A stretch of DNA of 64,000 nt, from the NCBI RefSeq assembly GCF_900110535.1, contig NZ_FOJA01000001.1, positions 1,364,001 to 1,428,000 of the forward strand. The letters are read 5' to 3'. Below the pieces are notes generated by a model that saw only the letters and a list, made by a program, of their open reading frames with translations, was not told the DNA's origin and ran no database searches. The stretch comes from Halobacterium jilantaiense (GTDB lineage Archaea; Halobacteriota; Halobacteria; Halobacteriales; Halobacteriaceae). Of the stretch, positions 26,168 to 33,490 are shown piece after piece (position 1 is the first letter of the stretch; each line of letters opens with the position of its first letter). A program made the translations under genes and the position numbers.

Positions 26168-27405
26168 CCCATTTCGAGCATTTTCCTCTTCAGAGGGTTC
26201 TCAAGATCAGCCTCGATTGATTCCAATACCGAAGGCCACTGGTCGAAGACATCCGCGTCAACGGAATCTAGCTCGTCCTCATTGACGTAGTTTAGCATGT
26301 CTTCGTGCAAATTAGCCGCTTGTTCGAGATGATTCTTTGCAAAGTCAATTCTCTCCTGTAAGTCCTTATTTCGGTACTTCCGGGAGATCTGGAAGCAGGC
26401 AGAGATATAATGATCCCAAGATTCCTCACTAAGTTTCCACTCAGAGCTCTCCGGCGTTGTAGCAGCGAATAGATCACCGTCATAGGGAGACTTCGTCCGG
26501 AGTCGAGAGATATCGAACCCAGATGCATCTAGGTTCTGTAGACCTTGCTCAACCCGGATATCATTCAAAATTTCATCTGAATAGTAGTAGATCACTGTTC
26601 GCCCAAACCCTTCATCATCAGGCTCCCATCGACCCACGTCAAACGCCTTTGTATTCTTGTAGTGACCGGATGCGAATGCATCAACCCCTGCAGCAAATAG
26701 GAGATGGGCAATCTGGTGGCTGTGTCCTGCTATAACCTCAAACTGATTCATTTTTAGGGATTTCATCAGGTCAACATAGGCATGAACATCTTGAGCGCCC
26801 GTGAGGGGGTATCTCTGACCCATTTCATACTGGACAGAAACGTAGAATCCATCCGGGTCAATACTTGTGACATAATCCAAGAATTCATTTCGCTCGTCTG
26901 GGTGAGAGATTACATCACCTTCAACAGGTAGAGCTGCAAAAATCGGGATATCTTGACCGTCTTCACGAGCGATTTCAATAAATGACTCTGTGAGGTCCTT
27001 CCATTCGTTGATTTTCCTATCGACTAAGGCGTCAACATGCCGCGCCGGAGAAATATATGCATCAACGCCCATTTTATCTTGTACAGACAGAATTTCGCGG
27101 CAAAGCTCCTCACGCTGACCTTCTCGCTGAACCACTACCGTTTCAAATTCGTTCCCTCCTTTTGACTCAAAGTATGGATAGCTCTGTGCTGCGTCGCGCT
27201 CTGTCCGAGGGATATAATATTGAGGGTCAAAAAGTACCGTCTTCCCCTGATTATTGACTTTCTGTGCCAATGTTTTATTTTTCCCCATGGGGTAATCGGT
27301 CGGGCTTAGAATGACCCCATCCATGTGGTCGTTTGTCAGAGCCCTATCAACGATTGTCTGCCCATTGTACCCGAACTGAATCAGGTAGGAAGGTTTGTCG
27401 AACAT
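26164..27405 (-). CDS. TIM-barrel protein resembling archaeal tRNA-guanine transglycosylase (cassette gene 3)
   Basis: The 413-residue protein has alternating strand-helix units. Residues 222-256 contain AGHSHQIAHLLFAAGVDAFA followed by SGHYKNTKAF. This parallels the archaeal TGT block (GAGHPM..., then GVDLFDSASYALYA). If that alignment holds, the catalytic Asp of FDSA is replaced by Ala 245, so base exchange would be lost or altered. The last 100 residues are helical and unlike TGT. The start abuts the kinase stop with no gap. Alternatively it is an unrelated barrel enzyme. The gene is AT-rich. Confidence 0.5.
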   Translation of the reverse strand: MFDKPSYLIQFGYNGQTIVDRALTNDHMDGVILSPTDYPMGKNKTLAQKVNNQGKTVLFDPQYYIPRTERDAAQSYPYFESKGGNEFETVVVQREGQREELCREILSVQDKMGVDAYISPARHVDALVDRKINEWKDLTESFIEIAREDGQDIPIFAALPVEGDVISHPDERNEFLDYVTSIDPDGFYVSVQYEMGQRYPLTGAQDVHAYVDLMKSLKMNQFEVIAGHSHQIAHLLFAAGVDAFASGHYKNTKAFDVGRWEPDDEGFGRTVIYYYSDEILNDIRVEQGLQNLDASGFDISRLRTKSPYDGDLFAATTPESSEWKLSEESWDHYISACFQISRKYRNKDLQERIDFAKNHLEQAANLHEDMLNYVNEDELDSVDADVFDQWPSVLESIEADLENPLKRKMLEMG

Positions 27406-28257
27406 CTAAATCCGGTCCCGAATTTCAGTTAGTTGTTTTAGAGCCTGCTCAGGGTTGTTAAACCGCTCATTCATATTTGGAGAGAGCATGAAGTCTAAGA
27501 AGTAACCTAGGTGTTCTGAAATAGGCATATCCAGTTCACCCTCGAGTTCTAACCATTCGCCAGTGTGTATTGCCTCTTGAACAGGGAGGTCAACAGCATT
27601 GAACGGGTGGTTTCCAGTCATACATTCGGCCATCACGATGCCCGTAGAGAATATATCCGTTCTCGTATCTTGTTTCTCCTTGTCGTTATTCAGCTGTTCA
27701 GGAGCAGAGTATTTCGTTGTTCCTGGGGCAGATGACCGAGCTGTTGGTGTTAATCCTTCTTCATTCAACATGCGTACGATCCCGACGTCCAAGAGTTTAG
27801 TCTCCCCATCAGGAGTGATCATGATATTTTCTGGCTTGATATCACGGTGTACCATCGATTTCTCATTGAACTCCTGCAGAACGGTTAGCAGCGTCTCTGC
27901 AACGTCGAATCCTAAGTTGACGCTCGGGCCGTTGTTATTCAGGTGCTCGCGAAGGGTTTGTCCAGATACAAATTCCTCTACCATCACCAGAAGTTCGTGG
28001 TCGTTAATCGTAGCAGGGAATGATTGCTTTAGGTCGACAAGAGTATTTGAGTTGATTTTTTCCATAGCCTCGACTTCTCGCTTTGCCCGCCTCGAGGCTT
28101 CATAGCTATCCACTATCACAGTTTTGAGAACTATCTCTTCACCTCGCCACTCTCCTACGAAAACGTCTTTTTGCCCACCACTATCGAGGTGGTCAGTAAG
28201 GTTATGATCTGGAAACTCCTCTTGGACGAGGTCCAGAGAAATCCGCTGGATGGACAT
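27406..28257 (-). CDS. Hanks-type Ser/Thr protein kinase (cassette gene 2)
   Basis: The 283-residue protein is a complete kinase domain with no receptor or membrane part: Lys 45 in EIVLKTVIV, Glu 63, HRDIKPEN (137-144), DVG at 157-159 in place of DFG, and APE at 185-187. The Gly-rich loop is weak (DSGGQKDVFVG). An activation loop with several Ser/Thr (TPTARSSAPGTTK) suggests autophosphorylation. Soluble single-domain kinases are uncommon in haloarchaea and often occur in phage-defence loci. It is the second gene of the operon, 27 bp after the nuclease-like gene. Confidence 0.9.
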   Translation of the reverse strand: MSIQRISLDLVQEEFPDHNLTDHLDSGGQKDVFVGEWRGEEIVLKTVIVDSYEASRRAKREVEAMEKINSNTLVDLKQSFPATINDHELLVMVEEFVSGQTLREHLNNNGPSVNLGFDVAETLLTVLQEFNEKSMVHRDIKPENIMITPDGETKLLDVGIVRMLNEEGLTPTARSSAPGTTKYSAPEQLNNDKEKQDTRTDIFSTGIVMAECMTGNHPFNAVDLPVQEAIHTGEWLELEGELDMPISEHLGYFLDFMLSPNMNERFNNPEQALKQLTEIRDRI

Positions 28258-28284
28258 ATAAACGGACCAAAGTTAGCTTCCCCC

Positions 28285-28980
28285 TTAAGCTTCTAGGTGA
28301 TTTTCACTTTCAAGCAACGTGGTCTCGTTTAACATCCAAGTATTGAGAGGAGAGAAAGGATCGACTCTCGTAGCAGAAACGTGTTCAACGTAATTCCCTT
28401 GCTTATCAACCGATAAGAGGCCCACATTACGGTCTTCGAACATTTCGCGGTTGTTCAGAGCAGGACCAATATGATCGGCATCTAGAAGCACGTATCGGAA
28501 CTCAGCGAATGATTTTCCGCCAACAGCCTGTTTGAGAGCTTTCCGCCATTTTGAGAGTTTCAATTCAACTGCAAACGTCTGCGTGATATGCTGCCGAAGA
28601 TAAGGTGTGGTCTTGACTTTCCCGTCCCCAGTCTCCACAACGAAGTTCCGGCCAATTAGCCAGTTAAGCGACTTCCGTTTTGAACGACGATCTGCGGCGC
28701 CTAGCTCGTAGAAATAATCCTTCGTAATTTCTCCACGGTTATGCAACTGGAGAAATGTCTTGAGATGGTTCTTGTCGGTGATTGGAATATCAATACCTAA
28801 TTCCTCAGTTCGGCGGCGTAGATACTTATCGGAGACCGATGTCAGAACCAGGTCCGTCCTGCCAGCACTGTATGAGAATTCTGGGACAATTTCGGTGTTA
28901 TCTGTCCCAAATTCTTCTTTAAGAATTGGTTGAGCCGTCTCTCGAAGTTTCGCTTCACTCTCAAACCCCATTGTTTCCAC
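28285..28980 (-). CDS. PD-(D/E)XK nuclease-like protein (cassette gene 1)
   Basis: The 231-residue protein has a possible restriction-fold active site: SYSAGRTDLVL (Asp 43) and TFAVELKLSKW (Glu 139-x-Lys 141), the D...ExK pattern. A predicted winged-helix insert (TFLQLHNRGEITKDYFYELG, then KSLNWLIGRNFVVET) lies between the two motifs, a long separation for this fold. RYVLLDADHIG follows as the next core strand. First gene of the AT-rich operon; start GTG 28980 (ATG 28971 possible). The nuclease call is motif-level only. Confidence 0.5.
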   Translation of the reverse strand: METMGFESEAKLRETAQPILKEEFGTDNTEIVPEFSYSAGRTDLVLTSVSDKYLRRRTEELGIDIPITDKNHLKTFLQLHNRGEITKDYFYELGAADRRSKRKSLNWLIGRNFVVETGDGKVKTTPYLRQHITQTFAVELKLSKWRKALKQAVGGKSFAEFRYVLLDADHIGPALNNREMFEDRNVGLLSVDKQGNYVEHVSATRVDPFSPLNTWMLNETTLLESENHLEA

Positions 28981-29002
28981 CTCTTTTCCAATTGAATCTC
29001 AA

Positions 29003-29010
29003 GGTTATAG
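29003..29010 (-). promoter_or_regulatory. TATA box of the four-gene cassette
   Basis: On the minus strand this reads CTATAACC, centred about 26 bases before the GTG at 28980, the spacing expected for a leaderless haloarchaeal transcript. Confidence 0.5.
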
Positions 29011-29027
29011 TGGAGGCGTTCGACATA

Positions 29028-29044
29028 CCAGATATTATATCTGG
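29028..29044. promoter_or_regulatory. perfect palindrome upstream of the cassette, candidate operator
   Basis: CCAGATATTATATCTGG is a perfect 8+1+8 palindrome located about 20 bases upstream of the TATA box, where an activator or a repressor would bind. The nearby PhiH1-type winged helices are candidate ligands. Confidence 0.5.
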
Positions 29045-29190
29045 CGCTAGATGAACCCTGTGGATTCAGGCGATTAGGCTTGTAACCGAGGTGAAAGTGA
29101 CCGACAGAATCGCAATACTGCGGCGACTTCTTGCTATTTGTTCAATCGGGGAGGACTATTGATTCGCCCAGTTGTCCCGCCATAGATACC

Positions 29191-29478
29191 TCAGAGAACT
29201 CGCTCCGGCCGCGGTCGCGGCTGATTCTCGGCGTCCAACTCTCCACTGAGGTACTGCTGTCCCCACGTCGTAATCTCGTAGACGTCCTCGTGCTGCCGCC
29301 ACACCAGCCCGGCATCCGCGAGCATCTGCAGGCGCTCTCGAAGCCTCCCGCGAGACACCTGCATCTCTTCGAATCTCGGGTGCTGCGAGAGCATCCGCGG
29401 CGTCGACCAGTCCTGCTCGCCGAGGTGTTCCAGCAACCGTTCGTCCAGCTGCCGCATCCAGGTGGCCGTCTTTCTCAT
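29191..29478 (-). CDS. PhiH1-repressor-like winged-helix protein
   Basis: The 95-residue protein starts at ATG 29478 (MRKTATWMRQLDERLLEHL). It has one winged helix (SRGRLRERLQMLADAGLV) with the wing VYEITTWGQQYLSGELD. This is the haloarchaeal PhiH1-repressor type of small DNA-binding protein. It shares the frame, the WGQQYL wing and the RPRP tail with the gene at 30593-30883, so the two are recent paralogues. Probably a repressor within the element. Confidence 0.8.
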   Translation of the reverse strand: MRKTATWMRQLDERLLEHLGEQDWSTPRMLSQHPRFEEMQVSRGRLRERLQMLADAGLVWRQHEDVYEITTWGQQYLSGELDAENQPRPRPERVL

Positions 29479-29497
29479 CGTTGGAGGGGAGGGGCGA

Positions 29498-29581
29498 CTA
29501 CGACTGCGCTTTCTCGCCGTTGCCGTTCGGGTCGTCGATGTCGTCGGCGTCGAGGTCGCCGTCGGAGTTACTGCTGTCCAT
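29498..29581 (-). CDS. possible acidic micro-protein (27 aa)
   Basis: ATG 29581 opens a 27-residue frame, almost all Asp/Ser/Asn/Gly (for example LDADDIDDPNGNGEKAQS). It fits the gap between two genes and has haloarchaeal composition. It may be chance; no other support. Confidence 0.25.
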   Translation of the reverse strand: MDSSNSDGDLDADDIDDPNGNGEKAQS

Positions 29582-29585
29582 GTCG

Positions 29586-30590
29586 TCATAATACTCTCTC
29601 ACGAAATTCGACTGGATCGAACGGCGAGTCTTCACAGTCGGACCGAAGCTCCTCACAGACGGCTTCACTATCGATTCCTTCCTGTTCCAGGACCTGAAGA
29701 CCCTCGACGAGCAGTGGTCGGAATGTCTCTTTGAACTCGTCGATTGTGCCGGCGATCTCTGAAGCTATCTCGACAAGCTGTCTCGTGTCTATCATGCGGG
29801 CGCGGTCGCCGTCGAACTTGATATACCTCAAATGCCCCAAGCAGTCACCGGGCTCTTCAGCAACTAAACGGCTGTAGAGGGTGAACAGGTCCCGGAGGCA
29901 GATTGCAACAAATTCCGGTTCGTCGGCCGCTGGTAGCTGAGTCATGAGGCGCAGTTCATGCCGCCCCATCGCGTAGTCCTCGGGGTCGACCGAGTCTGGA
30001 TACTTGACCCAGATATCGAGGTCTCGGATGGCTAGCGACCTGGTTACAGTATAGTAGTCATCCGTGATGTTCTCGATGAAAGCCGGTCCCGACAGACGGT
30101 ATTCACCCCCGTACGTGGCCAGTAGTTCAGCCCGGAGGTCCACTGCGTCGAGTGGCGAGTCCTCGTAGAGCCGGTTTGCAGATTCACACGCCTCCCTGCT
30201 GGAGCCACCGTCAGCATCGATCCGCAGGATGATGTCTCGGAGTAGTGTGCGAACTACCTGCTTGAATTCGCCGATAGTTCCGACCATCGCTGGATTTCCA
30301 CTCAGCCGAACGTCGCCGTCCTCGATTTCGACCTCGGCGCGGCCGGTCGAGAAGTTGATTTCTCCGGATTCCTCCAAGAGCAGCCGCTCGTAGAGGTTCA
30401 GGAGACACTCTAAGCCGATGTGGGTCCACTGCTCGAACTCCTCGGCGTGGCCCTCTGGGGTCTTCCAGAACTCGACGTCGCTGTCCCGGACCATCCAGAA
30501 CACGGCGTCGGACACTGCCGCGTAACTCGACCCGACGAGAATGCTGGAGTACTCCAGCGAGTGCTCGACTTCGCTGATTTCCAGCGCCAC
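29586..30590 (-). CDS. internally duplicated haloarchaeal protein, function unknown
   Basis: The 334-residue protein starts at GTG 30590, directly after the stop of the upstream repressor gene. It consists of two similar halves: each has a short variable segment, a helix ending in LYERLLLEE or LYSRLVAEEPGD, then GTIGEFKQVVRTLLRD or GTIDEFKETFRPLLVE, and ends ...EDSPLDAVDLRAELL or ...EDSPFDPVEFRERVL. No catalytic motif is seen. It sits between two PhiH1-like regulators and is probably coexpressed with them. Confidence 0.65.
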   Translation of the reverse strand: MALEISEVEHSLEYSSILVGSSYAAVSDAVFWMVRDSDVEFWKTPEGHAEEFEQWTHIGLECLLNLYERLLLEESGEINFSTGRAEVEIEDGDVRLSGNPAMVGTIGEFKQVVRTLLRDIILRIDADGGSSREACESANRLYEDSPLDAVDLRAELLATYGGEYRLSGPAFIENITDDYYTVTRSLAIRDLDIWVKYPDSVDPEDYAMGRHELRLMTQLPAADEPEFVAICLRDLFTLYSRLVAEEPGDCLGHLRYIKFDGDRARMIDTRQLVEIASEIAGTIDEFKETFRPLLVEGLQVLEQEGIDSEAVCEELRSDCEDSPFDPVEFRERVL

Positions 30591-30592
30591 GA

Positions 30593-30883
30593 CTACAACA
30601 CTCGACCCGGCCGTGGCCGCGGCTGATGCCGCGCGTCGATTTCCCCGTCGAGGTACTGCTGGCCCCACGTCGTCACATCGAACCAGTTCTTCCCGGTCGT
30701 CGCAATCAGGCCGGCATCGGCGAGTTGGATACACCGCTCGCGAATCTGTCCGCGTGAAACCCCCATCTCATCGAACTGGGGGTTGTCCTCCATCAGCACC
30801 GGGTTCGATTCGCCGGCTTCGTGCAGGTGTTCGAGTATCCGTTCGTCCAGCGCTCGCATCCACGCGGCTTGCTTCCTGACCAT
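30593..30883 (-). CDS. PhiH1-repressor-like winged-helix protein
   Basis: The 96-residue paralogue of the protein at 29191-29478 has MRALDERILEHLHEAG, a recognition helix SRGQIRERCIQLADAGLI, and the wing WFDVTTWGQQYLDGEID. The spacing to the next gene is 2 bases, so the pair repressor-plus-duplicated protein is one operon. Confidence 0.8.
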   Translation of the reverse strand: MVRKQAAWMRALDERILEHLHEAGESNPVLMEDNPQFDEMGVSRGQIRERCIQLADAGLIATTGKNWFDVTTWGQQYLDGEIDARHQPRPRPGRVL

Positions 30884-30921
30884 CGTTAGACGACTGTTGG
30901 CGACTTTTCTCGCGTCCGGTG

Positions 30922-31245
30922 CTACGCGCCGTTCGTACTGCGCTCTGCCTGCTCGTCGGAAGAGTCCTCGCCCGCATCGCGGACGAACTGCCCGGAGCTC
31001 GCGTCGTACTCACCCTCGAGGTAGGCGCGGCCCTCGTCAGTGATGATGTAGACGCCGTCGCCGACGTTCCGGAGAAGCTCATGGTCCGCTAGTTTAGAGC
31101 ATCGACGAGAGACCTGAGATTGGCCGACATGGACGTAGTCGTGCTTCGCAAGGTTCCCGACTTTCACGATACCGTCCTCGTCTTCTGCTGCGATTTCCAG
31201 AATTCGGTCATCTGGTGCAGACTGCCAACTACCGCTTCGTCTCAT
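30922..31245 (-). CDS. PhiH1-repressor-like winged-helix protein, divergent paralogue
   Basis: The 107-residue protein from ATG 31245 has ILEIAAEDEDGIVKVGNLAK, a recognition helix (SQVSRRCSKLADHELL) and the wing VYIITDEGRAYLEGEYDASS, followed by an acidic tail. It is the third related repressor in a row, further diverged. It is encoded upstream of the other two on the same strand. Confidence 0.75.
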   Translation of the reverse strand: MRRSGSWQSAPDDRILEIAAEDEDGIVKVGNLAKHDYVHVGQSQVSRRCSKLADHELLRNVGDGVYIITDEGRAYLEGEYDASSGQFVRDAGEDSSDEQAERSTNGA

Positions 31246-31455
31246 CAGTTGAATATTTCCATGGCAGAACCTAATCACCCGCAATAATTCTAATATCACT
31301 ATATCTCTACTTCAGTACTAGCCGATGGATTTATGCATAGATGCTTCGTTGGGGGTAGATGCGAGACCGCTGGCTGGTCGTAGACGACTGTTGTCGGTAG
31401 GAGAGAACGGGACGTGTCCCAGCACGTCCCGAGGAGCGGTTTCGCCGTAGCAGCT

Positions 31456-31965
31456 ATGACCGCGAAACCCTACGCGGGCCAGAAGGCCCGCACGACCAGA
31501 GACGCGTCGCTCCCCCAAGAATCCAGCGAGAACACGCCCTGCGACGACTGTGGTGTCCGGGACGCCGAGGGCATGAATCCCGCCGGGCGCTCGCTCTGCC
31601 GGCCGTGTGCGCGCCGAGAGCAGACGCTCGTCGCAGACGGCGGTGGAGTCGAGAGCGAGTTCTGTGACGCCATCACGGAAGCACGCGCTCGAATCCGTGA
31701 CGAGCCAGCTCTCAGCGACCGGGTAACCGGCCGTGTGCTGGACATCCTCGCGAGCGCTGATGCAGGCCACAAGACGAAAGGCGACGTTCTCGAAGACCTC
31801 GCCGCGCAGTTCGAGCGCCGTCGCGACCAGGCGAAACTCGCAGAGAAGGAATTCGCCGCGCTCGACGAGAAACGAGCCGCGGACTTCCAGACCGGCCGCA
31901 CTCTCGCGATGACCGACGCCCTCGCCGCCGTTCGTGCGGCACAGCGAGGTGAGGAAGATGACTGA
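31456..31965 (+). CDS. zinc-ribbon protein of the integrase operon
   Basis: The 169-residue protein from ATG 31456 has a zinc ribbon (PCDDCGVRD and LCRPCARRE, about residues 28-55). A helical, charged C-terminal region follows (VLEDLAAQFERRRDQAKLAE). It overlaps the next regulator gene by 8 bases. Such proteins are usual companions of haloarchaeal integrase/PadR modules. Exact role unknown. Confidence 0.65.
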   Translation: MTAKPYAGQKARTTRDASLPQESSENTPCDDCGVRDAEGMNPAGRSLCRPCARREQTLVADGGGVESEFCDAITEARARIRDEPALSDRVTGRVLDILASADAGHKTKGDVLEDLAAQFERRRDQAKLAEKEFAALDEKRAADFQTGRTLAMTDALAAVRAAQRGEEDD

Positions 31966-32251
31966 GGCCTCCCTCGCGGACCTCTCGGCGTTCCAGCGCG
32001 ACGTGCTGTGGACGCTCGCGAAGGACGGCGCGAGCAAGGGGCTGGCCGTCAAGGACTCCCTCGAATCCTACTACGCCGAGAACGTCAATCACGGCCGGCT
32101 GTACCCGAACCTCGACTCGCTCGTCGACCACGGTCTCGTCGCCAAGAGCCAGCGCGACCGCCGCACCAACGAGTACCAGCTCACCGACGCCGGCCGCGCC
32201 GCGCTCGCCGACCGCCTCGGCTGGCAGGACACCGAGGAGGTGCAGCCATGA
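31958..32251 (+). CDS. PadR-like winged-helix regulator
   Basis: The 97-residue protein has the PadR pattern: LSAFQRDVLWTLAKDG, ESYYAENVNHGRLYPNLDSL (recognition helix) and VAKSQRDRRTNEYQLTDAGR (wing). ATG 31958 overlaps the previous stop, and its TGA overlaps the next ATG. It likely controls the integrase operon or lysogeny. Confidence 0.8.
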   Translation: MTEASLADLSAFQRDVLWTLAKDGASKGLAVKDSLESYYAENVNHGRLYPNLDSLVDHGLVAKSQRDRRTNEYQLTDAGRAALADRLGWQDTEEVQP

Positions 32252-32388
32252 ACCGCGCGAACGCTCGCGACGAGTGGCGCGCAGCCGAACTCGCCGACGA
32301 GGGCGTGCTGTCCACCGCCACGACCGCGCTCGCAGTCGCTCGGCGTCGAGTCAACCACGCGGCGGCCGAGGGGGTGAGCTACGAGTGA
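32248..32388 (+). CDS. small helical hypothetical protein (46 aa)
   Basis: ATG 32248 opens a 46-residue helical frame (NARDEWRAAELADEG, TALAVARRRVNHAAAEG) with ATGA overlap upstream and GTGA overlap downstream. It is probably a small accessory of the integrase operon, possibly an excisionase-like factor; that is inference from size and position. Confidence 0.55.
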   Translation: MNRANARDEWRAAELADEGVLSTATTALAVARRRVNHAAAEGVSYE

Positions 32389-33413
32389 GGCCCGAGAACC
32401 TCTCGCCGCGGCAAGCGTGGCAGCGGTATCTCGACCGCCGTCGACCCGAAACGACGGAGGAGTCGATGAAGACGTTCCACTATCGGCTGAAGCTCTTCGT
32501 CGAGTGGTGCGAGGCCGAGGGCATCGACGCGGTCTCCGAGCTGGGCGGCTGGGACTTCGAACGCTACGAGACCTACCGCCGCGGCCACGACCTCTCGCCG
32601 GTGACGCTCCGCGGCGAGATGCAGACGCTCCTGAACTTCGTGGAGTACCTGGAGCGCATCGAGGCCGTCGACGAGGGCACCAGCGACAAGATCGACCCGC
32701 CGGCGACGACGCGCGAGGAGGAGTCCAGCGACGAGAAGCTGGCCGCCGACGAGGCCCACCGGCTGCTGGACTACTACCGCGAGCACCAGCACGGCACGCG
32801 CCGCCACGTCCTGCTCGAACTGTTCTGGCACACCGGCGCGCGGATGGGCGCGATTCGTGGCCTCGACCGCCGCGACTTCGACGCCGACGACCAGTACATC
32901 GCGTTCGTCCACCGGCCGGATACCGGAACGACGCTGAAGAACAAGGCCCGCGGCGAGCGCCTCGTCTCGCTCTCCGACACCGTCACCGAGGCCGTTCAGG
33001 CGTACCTGCGGAATCCGAACCGCTGGGACAAGCGCGACGAGTACGGCCGCGAGCCGCTCGTCACGAGCCGGCAGGGACGCCTCTCGACGAACACCACGCG
33101 GCGCGTCTGCTACGAGATGACGCTGCCCTGCACGTACGGCGACTGCCCGCACGGGAAGGACCCGCGGGCCTGCGACTGGACGAACCCGAACAAAGCGAGC
33201 AAGTGTCCGTCCTCTCGGAGCCCGCACCGCATCCGCACCGGCTCGATCACGTGGCAGCTCAACTGCGGGCTGCCGCCCGCGGTGGTCTCGGAGCGCGTGA
33301 ACGCCAGCCCCGAGGTGCTTCGAGACCACTACGACAAGGCCGCAGAGCGCGAGGAGATGGAAGAACGCCGTCGGTCGTTCAACAACCGACTCACCTTCGA
33401 GGAAGATGACTGA
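32385..33413 (+). CDS. tyrosine integrase of the tRNA-Val element
   Basis: The 342-residue protein starts at GTG 32385. The N-terminal core-binding domain (SPRQAWQRYLDRRRPETTEE, LKLFVEWCEAEG) is intact. The catalytic domain has Arg in HTGARMGAIRGL, HRIRTGS (HxxR) and Tyr in VLRDHYDKA. A small Cys cluster (CTYGDC, CPHGKDPRACDW) within the catalytic domain is typical of haloarchaeal integrases. The gene ends 65 bp from attR, so it is the enzyme for this attachment site. Confidence 0.9.
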   Translation: MRPENLSPRQAWQRYLDRRRPETTEESMKTFHYRLKLFVEWCEAEGIDAVSELGGWDFERYETYRRGHDLSPVTLRGEMQTLLNFVEYLERIEAVDEGTSDKIDPPATTREEESSDEKLAADEAHRLLDYYREHQHGTRRHVLLELFWHTGARMGAIRGLDRRDFDADDQYIAFVHRPDTGTTLKNKARGERLVSLSDTVTEAVQAYLRNPNRWDKRDEYGREPLVTSRQGRLSTNTTRRVCYEMTLPCTYGDCPHGKDPRACDWTNPNKASKCPSSRSPHRIRTGSITWQLNCGLPPAVVSERVNASPEVLRDHYDKAAEREEMEERRRSFNNRLTFEEDD

Positions 33414-33477
33414 ATCACCGCACCCAGAACGCGCTGCTGAACCGTGTGAAGAGGGCGAAAACCGCAGTGGTCCTAGC

Positions 33478-33490
33478 CCGCCCGAACCCA
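33478..33490 (+). other. attR: copy of tRNA-Val 3' end
   Basis: CCGCCCGAACCCA, identical to 8795-8807. The 24-base window 33467-33490 (GTGGTCCTAGC plus the core) aligns with the tRNA T-arm with 4 mismatches, enough to break a T-loop, so it is not a functional tRNA end. Confidence 0.85.

Larger units (their letters stand above)
8808..33490. mobile_element. tRNA-Val integrated element (provirus-like, about 24.7 kb, composite)
   Basis: Bounded by the tRNA-Val 3' end and a direct copy of it, with a full tyrosine integrase (32385-33413) next to the right end. Inside are virion-type genes in one minus-strand block, many very short overlapping genes, toxin-antitoxin genes, several PhiH1-type repressors, decayed gene copies and AT-rich cargo. 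Genes on both sides are ordinary chromosomal ones. A second, shorter integrase (11168-11752) and an integrase remnant (25219-25455) suggest that at least two elements have merged here. Whether it can still excise is unknown. Confidence 0.85.

Noticed and set aside
8808-33490. CRISPR array in the element
   Set aside because: No evenly spaced 28-37-base direct repeats with unique spacers were seen; repeats found are tRNA ends, short inverted arms or low-complexity coding DNA.
8808-33490. Replication initiator (RepH/Cdc6-type) or origin within the element
   Set aside because: No AAA+ initiator or iteron cluster was recognised; the element may replicate only as part of the chromosome or use an unrecognised initiator.
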